Positions 24,048-36,229 of a DNA stretch of 64,000 nt are shown piece by piece. The notes below the pieces were generated by a model. That model ran no database searches and had not been told where the DNA came from. It saw only the letters and a program-made list of their open reading frames with translations. The position numbers and the translations under genes were made by a program. The stretch lies in the NCBI GenBank assembly GCA_949130495.1, contig OX422213.1:55251284-55315283 (forward strand). Reading direction: 5' to 3'. The DNA comes from Sambucus nigra. Taxonomy: Eukaryota > Streptophyta > Magnoliopsida > Dipsacales > Adoxaceae. Numbering within the stretch: the stretch's first letter is position 1; the number at the start of each line of letters is the position of its first letter.

Positions 24048-24135
24048 GTCTAACCACTACATAGGATTTGAACCCATTTTGATGGATTTTGTCACATAAC
24101 CCATTAGCCCCCTAAGCCAATCTTGTTTCCCCCCC
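24042..24135 (-). mobile_element. Possible SINE or tRNA-like fragment
   Basis: On the minus strand TGGCTTAGGGG resembles box A, and GGTTCAAATCC, about 45 bp later, matches box B. The sequence then runs into the (TA)n(TG)n tract, which could be the tail. No target duplication was seen and it does not fold as a full tRNA, so a SINE fragment is the more likely reading. Confidence 0.35.
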
Positions 24136-24364
24136 AAATTAGCCATCCTTAGTTGTTCAACTACCATTAGTAACATTGATAACTTCAAAACAAAAGACCC
24201 CTAATTTTAAAAAACCTTTATAAAGTTTAATTAAAATATAGTTTTTTTTTACTTTAATACATTATTATCTATTGGGAAAAATATTAATTGAATCCCCAAG
24301 GTTAGGGGTGAATTTCATATCCCACCTATTCTTTCAAAAGTTGCAAATTCAGCCTCAAAATTCA
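24136..24364. other. Flank of the nested retroelement cluster
   Basis: No gene seen. The last five bases before the LTR are ATTCA, which do not match the bases after the other LTR (TAGTT). Confidence 0.4.
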
Positions 24365-24778
24365 TGTGGTGACAAATATTTCAACACAAATAATAATGAA
24401 AGACAATCACCATGAAAAGAAGAACAACAAAGATCGCAATCACACAACACAAAGATATACGTGGTTCGGCAAATTGCCTACGTCCACGGTGTGTACTGTT
24501 ATATTTACTAACTCTCAAGAGAGGTTTTTCTGTATTCACTTTGTCCCGGGCCAGGGGTACAATATATATTCCATAAAAGAGAGAGGGGCGTTGATAACTG
24601 CCCCGCTAGCCCACTATCCCCTTAATATCTCCTCCGAGATTTTTAGGGATAGAATGGGTCAAATCCTCAATTCTAATCGTTATTTAGAACATCCCATAAT
24701 TTGGGTTGGACATCTTTTATTTTTAGTTGGGCTTTGTTCGGCTACTTTCATGGGCCTAAAAGATAAAGAAGGTACCCA
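24365..24778 (-). repeat. 3' LTR of outer Tat element
   Basis: This 414-bp LTR starts TGTGGTGACAAATATTTC and ends GGTACCCA. It aligns with 54465-54879 throughout and contains GCAAATTGCCTACGTCCAC, a block typical of the U5 region of Tat LTRs. A TATA-like AATATATATT lies at 24561-24570. The bordering sequence on the inner side is not strongly purine-rich, so the polypurine tract has decayed. Confidence 0.82.
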
Positions 24779-26039
24779 CATGTCACAACTTGGGCTAAAA
24801 AATTTTAAACATCGATTCCAGTTCCTTCCAAGTGAAACTGTTGTGAATTATAACAAATTTGGGGTGCGAAACGTCTCTTTATAGGAAATTTAGGCGCCAA
24901 ATCCTCTTCAATCAGAGTGCATCGTCATTGGAAGGTTTAAACTGTTGAGTTGGACAATCATCAACATCGCTTCAAACTCTTTCTATCGCAAACCGTCTCT
25001 TGCTCTTCCAAGATTCTTCTTGTCCTTAGGCTTGTTCTTTATCGTCTTCAAGATAGTTTATGTCCCTCATCTTCATTTACCCGTGGCCTAGCATCGTCTC
25101 AGGCTGACCCTTGCTGTGTAAGTATCCAAGTCTCTTATTTTTCTTCCTTTCTTTCTTTTCTACTGTAATTAGGGTATGTCTATGGCGAAGATAGACAACA
25201 AGTCTCTAGTTGAATTTAGGAAATTCTATAATATCCCCAACTGGATGGATATTGAGTGTGCCCCCGTTCCTCATAATTTTCGAGATGTTGAGGATGGGCA
25301 CTGGATTCACGTTCTTTTGTTGTCCGAAGGGGGTTTAACTTTTCCCCCAAATCGTCTCTTCTTACATTTCTGTCAATATTTTTATATAGTCTTAGCCCAA
25401 TGTTCTCCAAGCGTCTAGAAGATTGTCAATGGTGTTCATAGAATAAACCACTCTATTGCACTAAATTGGGCTTAGTTGAAATTTAATTTTTCTACTCCTT
25501 TTCTCGCACCATCTTTGGTCTTCTTTATTTGAAAGCGAGGAGTCCGAATAGGGTGTTGGTAGTTAACCTACCTGATTCCCATAAAGATTATTGGACTGAA
25601 GGATTTATAGCTAGGAACTGGAAATTCCCTCCTCAGGTAGGAGGTGCGAGGTACACGGGGCCAAGAATTCCTACCTATGGAGAGGAATATATAGGTTGTT
25701 GCTCAATCTCTTTGTCTTTTCATTGATGTTATAATGTGTTCTTTCTTTAATTCTTTTCTTCTCTCTTTGTAGCAATGTCCAAGAATCAGGAGCCTGCTCT
25801 CCAAGAGATCCGTGCTGCTGAGTTACTTAAGGCTTGGAATATACGAGACTCCACTGTAGAAGGCAAACATCCGAGATCAGCTACCTTCTTACTGGAACAT
25901 AAGAACATTACTTCGATCTTCATTACCCGCCCTATTGATTCTATTCCTCAGCTTCACTTCTCAGAGAAAGAAGAGGAGGAATAAGGTGTTCCTCAACCTA
26001 TCGACCTAGATGAAGAGGAGGAGAACAGTTCAGAGTCTG

Positions 26040-28986
26040 TGTGACACCCCGACTAATTAAATACCGGGTAGCTACTCCTTTATTAAATTAAATCAAAATG
26101 CCAAGTTGGCTCAGTTAATAGCATCACTGTCGAAAACATTTTATTATTACTAACCACCTAGTATTTAAAAAGTAAGTTGCCAAATTTTAATTAAAGTCTG
26201 ATTAACATGCAGTACAAGATTTAAAGCAAGAATAATATCACCATTCACCATAACGAAATAATAGAATAACCATCACATGATATAAATAAATCCGGAGGAA
26301 AACTCCTCACAACAAACTCCACAACTGAAATGAATAACTAAATACTGAATACTGAATCAATACATGCCAAAGTCTGAAAAACTGAAATGGAAATGTATCT
26401 CTAATGGAACTGGGCAACATGCCCTAAAATTGAGGAATACTGAACATGGAATCCAAATGATAGAAGCGTCTAAAAGAAAATCCCTGTAACTTCCACAAAC
26501 AGCTACAGCTCGTCATCTGAATGAGTATCCTATGCATTGTGTCCTTGTGGCTAGGCACCTAAAATGGTTTTACAAGAAAAATAGATTTGAAAGCAAACGG
26601 GTCAGAGCCCGAATGTGGAGATATTTTAAAAACCTGCAAGTGCTTTTAAAAACATTTAAAACATTAAATGCAAAGTACATGTTAGGATGTCCACTCACAT
26701 GAAATTCTCACCTCTCGTCTAACTGTGCACTCCTAACGTAAGTACCCATCTAAAATGACACAACCCACTAGCTAAGTAACATCATATCTAGCTAGACTGT
26801 CATAGGTTCTACCCTTATTACTCGGTTCCCATTAACATTATAACGCTCGCAATTAAATAGGGGCTTAACGTAAATTCAGGTTCTCACGTAAAAGTAATAC
26901 AACTCATTATAGATCATCCCTTTTGTTATTCCATAGTTATACACACAATACCATATGAAAGTTCCCAGTTTATTAAGTGTATATTTTCCACAACATAAAT
27001 ATACAATATAAGCACCCCGAGACTAAGCTGCGGTGCACACATACTCTGCTATCCATCCCGGTACATCACGTACATAAGGATCACGCATTCCGAATCTCTC
27101 AGGAATCGTTCAGATAACACAAATCACAAATAATGGAGGCGAACACAGTCACATCACATGGGTCACGCACATACCTGCGCTCCCACGATCAGCAGACTTA
27201 TTAACATCCTAATAAGTCCTTCTCTGACCTATGTTCATCGAGGTAACCAGTCTAAATTCGGGCAACACAAGGATTGGAGGGCCCTAAGCGAACGCAAACC
27301 TCCCGTGATAGCAAGTATGGTAGGTATGTCATACACACAAATCATATATCAAAACTAAGTAAACGCGCATCTTAGTAATCACCGTAGTTTAATTGTAGTA
27401 CATATCGCCTTCTCGTACCAACTTATAATTTATACAATTTATATAATCCCGGTTCATAATTCATACACGCCATAATTTATTCTCACGTCGTAGTAGGCAC
27501 TCACGTCTCGACTCAAAATGTCTATTTGATTCGTTCCACAATTATATAATTTACTCCTCATTATATCCCAAATGTCCCAAGTATACCAATCCATCATCAA
27601 AGGAATGTTATCTCTATCATCGAACAAGTTTACGGGACTCCCAAAATCAAAACAGGCCAAAAAGGCCTAAACTGCCATCTCGTTAGAAGTCTCGTTCGAA
27701 CGAGGCTGTTCGAACGAGATTTCGTTCGAACGAACTGGGCTATCTAACGAGATCTCGTTCGAACGAGATTATCTAACGAACATCCCTCTCGTTAAACCCC
27801 AAACTGTCAACTCGTTAGAAGATCGTTCGAACGGGCTCGTTCGAACGACCTGGGTAGGTCTTCTAACGAGTGACCAGATTCAAGCCCAGAAATCCTATCT
27901 CGTTTTTCACCAATTTCTACACCTCAAATCTCAACCAAAATTCGTCCCAACAATGTTTAAAGGTCTCTAATCAATCCTAAACATATTAAAATCACATACT
28001 AACGTTTTTTAAGGAATTAATTCATCCTCAACATCATTAAATCATCAAGTCTCATCACTTTTCCCCAAATTCTCAAGAACATAAACCCTAGAATTTTAAA
28101 TCTTCCATTCCCATAAATAGATCCGTTTTTGTATCACATAAATTAGTAATTCTCTTAATTCGATCTTCCAATAACATTTCTACATGCAAACCTATCTCCA
28201 AAATTAAACTAACAACTCCAATTTTATGGGTTTTTAATTATCTCTCAATTAATTATGATTATGGAATTGTCTAAGCATGGAAGAAGTATTTACTGCATAA
28301 AAATGTAAATTAAACCACTTGCCTTAATTCAATCTCTGATTTTGATGATGATTTGAAGAAGTTCTCTCTCTCTTTTTGCAGAATTCCCTTCTATCTCTCT
28401 CTCTCCAAGCTTTCTTCTCCAATGGCTATGGTGGCTAGGGTTTGCTTTGGGAAATATTAGAAAACCTAATTCTAATAACCTACGTAGCCTTCTAGGTTAA
28501 TATGGGTTGTTAATGGGTTAAGTGGGTCAATTCCCAATCAGATAAAAACTCTTAATTTTCGTCACTTTTAATTCCCAAAAATACAAAATTACCAAAATAC
28601 CCTTTATGTTGCCGGTATGGCCTAAAAATACTCCGGGACCCAAACTAAACCCCCGGCTAGTGTTTTCTGACTATCTCGACCCTTCCGAACGCGTTGCCGC
28701 ACTCAAAACGACCATACGATTAATAGAATTTAAATTCACTTTTGTAATCAAAATAATTATATCCTGACGCGACTGTCTCACGCGTCCCAATAAAATGTCC
28801 AAATTGCCGTATATCAATCTCACGATAAATTTCATAATTCAATATTCATATAACATCATATATACTCAATATAGTCAAATACCAACTCACATCTCGCTAG
28901 TATTTTATCCGGATTAATTCCTAGTTAATTCTCATTTAATTAATTAATCCCAAAAATAAATATCGCCAAAAATACGGGGTATTACA
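26040..28986 (-). mobile_element. Solo LTR of a chromovirus-like Gypsy element, 5-bp TSD
   Basis: A 2,947-bp segment with TGTGACACCCCGACTAATTA at one end and TACGGGGTATTACA at the other is flanked by GTCTG at 26035-26039 and 28987-28991. TG-CA ends, a 5-bp duplication, the absence of any internal region and the large size indicate a solo LTR left by recombination between the two LTRs of an element. The TGTGACACC end matches the primer-site side of the minus-strand LTR at 57265, suggesting minus orientation and a related Tekay/Del-like family; that lineage is inferred. It interrupts the acidic region of the host ORF, and removing it with one TSD restores a continuous reading frame across the site. 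Confidence 0.8.
27680..27870. repeat. Cluster of TTCGAA-centred palindromes inside the solo LTR
   Basis: TTCGAA occurs six times, mostly as TCGTTCGAACGA. One perfect 18-bp palindrome lies at 27752-27769 and a 14-bp one at 27691-27704. CTCGTTAGAAGA at about 27811 pairs with TCTTCTAACGAG at about 27859, enclosing two of the palindromes in a larger hairpin. Confidence 0.8.
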
Positions 28987-30359
28987 GTCTGGTGCTGCTA
29001 GAGATGGTGGTGAGGTAGGATTTGGTGAGGGAACTTCCAGCTCGAAATCAAGTTCAGAGAGCTCTAGCAGGGAGGATATGGCTCCCAAAGGAGGAAAAAT
29101 GTAATCATTGATGATGATGATGTTCTACTGTCATACATGTTAAAGATACAGAAGTCTGGGTCTGGGGATACTGCCAGTGGTTCCCAGATTGCAGCACATG
29201 AAAAGGAGAGGAATAGGAAAGATGATGAGTTGAGGAGAGAGAATGAGAGAAAAATAGAGGAAGATAGAAAGAGAAGGGATGCGTAGAAGAAGGAGAGAGA
29301 AGAAGAGAGGAGGAAAGGACAAAAAAGGCACAGGTTACTCTGGTCCTTGTGTCTGTTCCAACTGAGGGAGCCTCTATGGCTTCGACCCCTCAGATCACTC
29401 CTACGATGATCGAGAGGGCAGTTCTACCAATGGATCATGAGCGGTCATTAAAAATGGGACTTGACCAGTTAGCCTTAAAGGCAAGTCAGGGGCTTGCATT
29501 GGTAAGTCTATTCATTCTTTCCTCTATTTATTGTAGTTCCTCTTATATCCTTTTTACTCATATTCCATCTTTATCTATAGTTCTTGTCTGACTACACCGT
29601 TCTCGAACGCAGCCGCACGAGCTAATGAGGAGGAATTTTGAGCTCAAGGCGAGCTTAAAAGTTGCCAGTGAGGATCATAAGTCCTCTGAGCGTGCTCTAA
29701 TAGTGGCTAAGACCTCTTTTGATACGAAAAGGGAAGACATGACCAAGGAACTTTGGGAGTTACGGGAGTCTTATGGCTTGGTTGTGGCGAGCAAACTAGC
29801 AGTCACCTAAGAGAATGAGGTTCTTATCGAGGAGGTGGAAAAGATGAAGTCCGAGGCTTCCTCCCTTAATGAGAGTGCTTACAACGATGGATGGGCAGCA
29901 GCGTACAACGATACAGAAGTTCAAATTAGTTATATTAGCCATTCTAACTCCAAAAGGGTTGGGATAGGGCTCTGCTTACTGCCGAGGTGGCTACTAATTC
30001 CCCTCTTTTTGACGAGCACAACCCAGGTCCCGAACTAGTTATAGAAGATGTTACTTCTCCTGTTGTTGAGGAAGGGGTTCTAGTTGCTCAAATTAGTGAA
30101 GGCCCCATTGCTGCTGGTGCTCCTGTTGATCACGGAGAGATCCTTTCTCCAGTTGAGGGAGGTACAGGTGGAACTGGGACGAACGAGTCCGCTACTAGTA
30201 CAGGAAAAGAGCCAACCTCTTCTGAGTAGGCCGTGGTTGCCAATTAGTCTACTAGGATTTCCCTTGTATTTTTGTGTCCCTATTTTTTCTTCTTCTTTTT
30301 TATCAATGTACTTGTACCCGACTTGGGTCGATCTTTATGAAATGATGAAATTTTGGATT

Positions 30360-31200
30360 TTTACACCGGCTGATATATTTACTTTTAGTGCCTTTATTAT
30401 TTGTAATTTTGTTGACCTTAACGAATATATTCCTTCTACCTCTCGCCTAGGTCAAATTCTTGGTACCAATATTAGTAACCAAGTTCGCCGTGCCTTTGGT
30501 AAAACCTGCACGTCTCTCAGATCAAGGAATTAGGACTACAAAGACCAGTCGGAGCTAGTTGCAAAGTTAAAAGATAGACTTGAGGAGATGGAGGAGGTCG
30601 GCGCCTCTGTTCAAGAAGAAATGGATGCTCTAAAGGCTAAGATATTGGATGCCTCTGAGATCAATCAAGTTGGAGAAGTCCTGCAATAGGAGAATGATTC
30701 TTTAAGGAGGGAAGTTACATGCCTTGGGGAGAATGCACCTAGAATTTCTCCTTAAGTCATACGAGGTTCTTCTTCGACAACTAGGTAGCGAGCTGGGCAT
30801 GATGACAATGGTTCAGCTAAGGAGATTGGCGAACTGTGGGGAGATCTTCGCAGTGAATACGCTTTAGCTTCTAGGCTTCAAAGGGATGTCACCCAACTGA
30901 GTCACTTGTTCAAGAAATGTCCTCGCTAAGCATGGGCAGATGGATATGACCAGGGCTAGACAGACACTCCCATAATGTTAAAGGAGGTTGAGGAGTTATC
31001 CTTCATTAGAGGGTGGTTGAGTGCCCTTAGGGAGTCAAAGTTTCCTAAGAACTTCGTCCTTTGGTACAGACATGAGATTACTCCTTCATCTCTATAGCAG
31101 AATCCATTGAGAAGGGATGATTGCTGGATCCCAATAGATGCAATCCCAAGAGCTATTGGAGCCGATATCGGGCGATTGTGAAGAGGAGTTTATCCCTCAC
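30360..31200 (+). pseudogene. Degraded coiled-coil coding fragment
   Basis: Downstream of the extra ORF the plus strand shows more protein-like sequence: RLGQILGTNISNQVRRAFG, then a charged heptad-like stretch LVAKLKDRLEEMEEVGASV, ENDSLRREV, and later SALRESKFPKNFVLWYRHE. At least seven in-frame stops interrupt it. It resembles the C-terminal coiled-coil part of Tat extra ORFs but differs from the C-terminus of the ORF just upstream, so it may be a second or captured copy. No known domain was identified. Confidence 0.4.
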
Positions 31201-31959
31201 CCAGATAATGGTCGAAGAACACGGGTAACTGATTATCTTTCCTAGTAACTTGGTCCGTTTGAGGATTTGATTTGTTTTGGCACATGTAATTGTTTGTACA
31301 TTTAGTGGTGTAATGAAATATTTATGTTTTAGGCAATTGATGACTAAATGTGTGTTATTTCATTTTCGGTTTTGCTGGCCTCATCTTCAATTATCTTCTA
31401 GCTGATTAAGTATAACTTAGATAGGGCTAATTATAAGATAAATATCCTCCCAGTACAATACACTTCAGTCATACCATTCTGCCTCACTTTACCTTTCAGG
31501 CTATGTCGTCCCACTGCCTTAAACCTAAGTAGGGCAATGGCGAGGATATACCTGGTAAGTAGATAATGCATTCGAGCAGGGTTTTTTAGGCCAAACTATA
31601 ATAGCGACCAACCTGGGTTGGTAAAATTGCCTAAGGATCCTTTATAGGGCTTTATATATTGCCGGGGGCAAACTGGAGGCCCATTGTGCTAGTAACAAAG
31701 GCCCAAGGAGGGTTATTATATGTTAACCCTTCATAGCTTTGACCAATGTGGTGCAATGGTAGGGACTAGATATAAGATCGTTTGGCTGGAGTAAGTTGAC
31801 CAACTTACTATAACCTGTGATCTTTATTATGCCTATTAAGAGTGAAGCCTGTAACTTGGAAAGGATCCATATGCTAAAATATATTTGAGAAAACCAATAC
31901 ACATAGAATGCCAAGGCCAATCAAATTTTATTAATTAGAGTCATGAAAAGAAAGCAACA
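31201..31959. other. Non-coding region between the converging ORFs of the outer Tat element
   Basis: No gene is seen. Unlike the inner Tat element, no tandem array was recognised here. Confidence 0.45.
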
Positions 31960-34561
31960 TTAAGTTTGAAATATAAAAAATTGCATAAAACAATGATGCA
32001 CGACAAGAGAAATATAGAAGTAGAATTTCTTTAGGTTGTAAGCATTCCAAGCTCTTGGTATCTCCTTTCCCTCCAGTATTTCCAAGTGATAGGCTCCTTA
32101 TAGGTCGTCCCTTACCACCTTGAATGGTCCCTCCCAGTTCGGTCCTAGCTTGCAATCTGATGGATTCACAGCACTACCAAGGACTTTCCTTAGGACATAG
32201 TCCCTAACATGGAATGTCCTCGGATTTAATTTCCCGTTATATTATATGTCTAGTTGTTACTGGTATGTTGCTAGTTTCACTAGAGCTAATTCTCGTCGTT
32301 CGTCAGCTAAGTCAAGTTCAGTGAGAAATGCTCCATCGTTCTGGCCTTGGTCGATCAGTGTGGACCTCATGATAGGGAGACCATCTTCCAATGGAATAAC
32401 TGCCTCCATCCCATATATGAGTGCAAATGGTGTCTCTCCAGTTGCTCGCCTTGGGTGGTGCGATAATCCTAGAGGATACGGGGTAGTTTATTTACCTATG
32501 CTCCTTTGGCTGGCTCTAGGTGTTTCTTTAGTCCATCGATCACTATTTTATTAGAAGCCTCAGCTTGATCGTTTCTCTTAGGGTATGCCATGAAGATGAA
32601 GTAGTGACGGATTTCATGGTCGCTACAAAAGCTTTGGAAGAGGCCACACTCAAACTGGGTTATGTTGTTAGTGATGATTGTCCTAGGTATCCTCAAGCCA
32701 GTAATGATATTTATCCATATGAAACTCATCATGTATTCATCTCGGATGTTCTCCAGTGGTTCTTCCTCTATCTATTTGGTGAACTAGTCTGTGGCGACCA
32801 ACAGATACTTCCGATTTTTGGAAGCAGTTGGCAGAGGCCTATGATGTACATACCCCACTGGGTGAAGGGCCACGGGCTGGTGAGTGAATTTGGGTCGTTG
32901 GTAGGCTGGGGGACCATAGGTGCATGCATTTGGCATTTTTTGCACTTTCGAGCATAGACTCTAGTGTCCTTCTGCCTGTATGGCCACCGATGTCCTTCCT
33001 TTATTTGCTTAAAAGGCTAACGACCTTCCTCCTATGTAACTTCCACAAATCCCTTCATGCATCTCGTGTAGGACTTGCTCGACGTCCTATGGATGAACAC
33101 ACTGGAGGTATGGACCTGTGAAGGATCTTTTGTATAGTTTTCCCTCAGGAGATAAGTGAAAGCAGGCAACTTTGACTTTTATCTGATGGGTGATCTTCTT
33201 ATCACTTGGCAGTAGGTCACTTTACAAGTTATCTACTATGGGGTCCATCCAGCTGAGAGCTTTTTCTATATGGAGAACATGCTCAAGGTTTGGCTATTCG
33301 GTTCTTTGGTTAATGCTCGACTGTGAAAGGAAATCGATTTAAATTGTTCTAATCAAGTCAGAGTCAATCACTGAGCCTAGAGCTTCCAGGGCTTCGACAT
33401 GGCTATTTTGTCCCCCAGGAAACTGCTGAACATTGACGTGGTCAAAGTTGGCAATTGAATTTTTCATAGTGGCGAGATAGGCTGCCATCCTTTCGTCTTT
33501 TGCATTGAAATTGCCACTTATTTAGTTGGACACTAGTTTTGAGTTGCTGAAAACTTGAAGGTGTCTCTCCCCAAGAAACTGTGCCTTTCGTAGACCAGTG
33601 ATCAGTGCTTCATACTCTGCTTCGTTGTTGGAGGTTTTAAATCCAAGCATGATTCCTTGCTCAAGCACTGTGTTTTGGGGGGTTACTAGCACGATGCCTG
33701 CTACTTCACCGCTATAATTGGAGGATTCATCAACATATAACTTCCAGATTCCTGGATCTTGTGGGACTTCTCTCGAATGACTAGTCTCAAGCTGATCACA
33801 AGGATGTTCTCCTCTGAACACATCAATGAAATTGGCGAGGACTTACCCCTTCATAGCAGTCCTTGGTTGAGAATGAATACCAAATATTCTGAGCTCAACC
33901 GACCATTTCGACAGTCGGCCTGAGAGGTTTACTTTCCTTATTATGGTTTCGAGGGGGTGCAAAGTAACTACGAAGATGGAGTGGGCCTCAAAATAGTTCT
34001 TCAGTTTTCTCGAGGCTAACACCAATGAAAAGGCCAGCTTCTCCATTGACAGGTATCATTGTTCGGCGTCTAAAAGAGTTTTTCTTGCATAATAGATCGG
34101 ATGCTGGATCCCCTTTTTCTCACATACTAAGGCGGAGCTCACAGCGTGATCTGATACTGCAAGGTAGAGATATAAAGGATCATTTTCTCTAGGGATTACA
34201 AGAAATGGGGCTTGTTGAGGTAGGCCTTAAGCTCTTTTAAGGCCCTCGAGAAACCATCTTTCCATACCACGCTCTTAGTTTTCTTCAGCAACAGGAAGAA
34301 TGTCTAGCATTTTTCTAAAGATTTAGAGATGAACCGGTTTAGGGCAGTGAGCATTCCTGTGAGCTTTTGTACATCTCTCATAGTTTGAGGGGATTGCACC
34401 CTATTGATAGCATCGATGTGATCGAGATTGGCTTTTATACCTCTCTCACTGACAAAGTATCTTAGGAATTTTCCTAACTTGACGTCAAATGAACACTTAC
34501 TTGCATTAAGTTTCATTCGGTACTTCCTCAGGATTTTAAAGGTTCTTGCTAGGTCGGAGAG
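31960..34561 (-). pseudogene. Outer Tat pol, C-terminal half (RT end, two RNases H, integrase)
   Basis: On the minus strand from 34561: the end of the reverse transcriptase (HLSDLARTFKILRKYRMKLN, SKCSFDVKLGKFLRYFVS, DVQKLTGMLTALNRFIS), then the first RNase H (KLAFSLVLASRKLKNYFEAH), a second RNase H near 33522-33740 (LYVDESSNYSGEVAGIVL, NNEAEYEALITGL), and integrase core pieces near 32496-32732 (RIPRTIITNNITQFECG, YPKRNDQAEASNKIV). It ends near 31960-32010 after NAYNLKKFYFYI. The second RNase H aspartate-glutamate motif marks the Tat lineage. Stops and shifts are frequent. The upstream half lies at 51401-52366, separated by the nested element. Confidence 0.82.
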
Positions 34562-34566
34562 GTGGT

Positions 34567-36110
34567 TGATACGACCCAAATATTGTGTATTTCATCCTTT
34601 AACCTACGCGTCATTAGCCCCATCGGGTATTTTAATCCCTATACTTATGATTGTTAACTAGAAAACATCGGATTTCTATATATACATGCTTTGCATGGGT
34701 TAATTGAGCTTTTGTAGGTATTTGGATGCGTAGTATGAAGTTCGAACGATTTTCAGAAAGTTTTTGTCGACTTTTGCAACTTCGGGGGCATTTTAGTAAT
34801 TTCAGCATTCGGGTTTGAATCTCGAACTCTCCATGGAAGTTGAATCCCTTTAATTTCTATTCACGTGTTTACTTACGGTGCATGGATCCGAGTTGTATCA
34901 AAGGGGTTATGGCATTTTTGGATGGTTTTTACTTCAAATTCACACTTAAGGGCACATTCAAGGGCATTTTAATCATTTCATAATTTATTTTTTTGGCCTA
35001 ATGTTTTCTTGGATATTGTAGCGCTCTGAGTATATTCGCTTAGCCTTTGATCGTGCCTCATTCTAAGTTATAACGAAGAAGTTACGGCATTTTTCGTAAA
35101 GTTGGACAAAGCTGAGAATTCAGCACTGTCCGGGGCGAATCGATTCAGACATTGTGAATCGATTCGTCTGAAAATCCGCAAATCTCATTTTTAAGTTGGT
35201 TTTTGGTTGGGTATATATATGTAAACATTGTGTTAAGTTGGGGGATCATATTTTTACATTAGTTATGTTAGAAAATAAGATTTTTGGGGATTTTTGTGGA
35301 GCTTCCCTCTCCTCCATTTCCATGGGTGTTTTGCCTACATTGTAAGTTAATATTACTATTCATTATCTTCAAGCTTTGTACTTAGTTGTTTTAGCTTAAT
35401 TTCTTTGTTGTTCTTTACTTTCTTGCCTAGATAAATTAGTTTAGTTTATTTATTTCTTGTTTTGTTTAATAATTAGTTGTTTAATTAGATTAATCATGTG
35501 TAGTGAGTTGTTACATAGAGTATGGGTCGTGTGTTCGCCATTGATGGGCGTCGATCTCCCAAAATTAGGTTTTCTGTAAAATTACATTTAATTGAAACCT
35601 CGCCTATTAAAGTCGGATTATTATGCATTTAACTTTCTTTGTCATGCAACATTAGTGTTTTTAGCGATAATCCGAATTTAATCCGCGTATGACCATTTTT
35701 TATTAAATGTTTAATCTCGTAACTTTGGGTTAAATTCCTTATTGTGTGATGTTTATGATTAATTAAAAATGCTCGGTTAAATCTTTTTGAACCGAAATTC
35801 TAATTATTAGTTGTTTATCCCATGGCGGGTACGCGATCCCGACTCTCGTTTTAATTAATTGTAATTTAGCCTTAACTTCTTATCTTTTTCCTTTTTCACC
35901 ATTTCAACCCATCACCCTTTGAACTTTTATTCTTGAAGTTGTAAAGCAATTAAAATCTAAAATTCAATCACTCCTTATGGATTTCTTAAGATACCCGACT
36001 TACTGCTATGCTTGCTTGTCAAGTGTAGTTGTAGTTTAGGTTTTTGCATCGCGGCGGCGAAACACGCAATGATTGTGTCCTCACACGAACGCACTTTTAC
36101 CGCTCGATCA
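34567..36110 (+). repeat. 5' LTR of Athila-like element
   Basis: This 1,544-bp LTR has TG-CA ends. It carries paired GAATCGATTC palindromes (35137-35146 and 35156-35165) about 50 bp upstream of a TATA-like TATATATAT at 35212-35220, the probable promoter. Its last 245 bp (35866-36110) match 51146-51395. Confidence 0.82.
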
Positions 36111-36113
36111 AAA

Positions 36114-36131
36114 TGGCTTTGTTGTCGGGTA
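36114..36131 (+). other. Degenerate Asp-tRNA primer-binding site
   Basis: TGGCTTTGTTGTCGGGTA, just after the LTR, matches the Asp-tRNA primer site pattern TGGCGCCGTTGCCGGGGA at most positions. Most changes are C to T or G to A, consistent with decay of methylated cytosines. Confidence 0.6.
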
Positions 36132-36229
36132 GTGTGTTTTAGATTGTAGTTGCTTTATTATTTCGTAGTATTCTTTTGTTTTTTGTATTTGTATTCTTTC
36201 TTTTAACCTTTCTTGTAGGATTTTCATAC

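Larger units (their letters stand above)
25176..30229 (+). pseudogene. Antisense extra ORF of outer Tat element (gypsy-type transposon protein)
   Basis: The frame opens at ATG 25176 (MSMAKIDNKS), after a leader with a TATA-like TTTATAGG (24878-24885) and a possible 5' intron. The early block LLSEGGLTFPPNRLFLHFC resembles the N-terminal domain Pfam calls Transposase_28 (putative gypsy type transposon). In-frame TAG codons at 25416 and in the next 60 bases and a frame change near 25525 break it. A likely intron lies between about 25640 and 25772. The acidic/serine-rich part (28987-29100) is separated from its start by the solo LTR at 26040-28986. A charged coiled-coil part follows (29110-29340 and 29625-29890), with a probable intron 29502-29612, and an acidic tail ends EPTSSE at 30229. 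Function is unknown; the layout parallels the antisense gene of the inner element. Confidence 0.65.

Noticed and set aside
24366..24884. 172-codon plus-strand frame and its 105-codon counterpart at 54635
   Set aside because: Both lie largely within the LTRs of the outer Tat element, antisense to it; similarity between them reflects LTR homology, not a gene.
32246..33121. Plus-strand frames of 65-130 codons
   Set aside because: Shadows of the minus-strand integrase and pol region of the outer Tat element.
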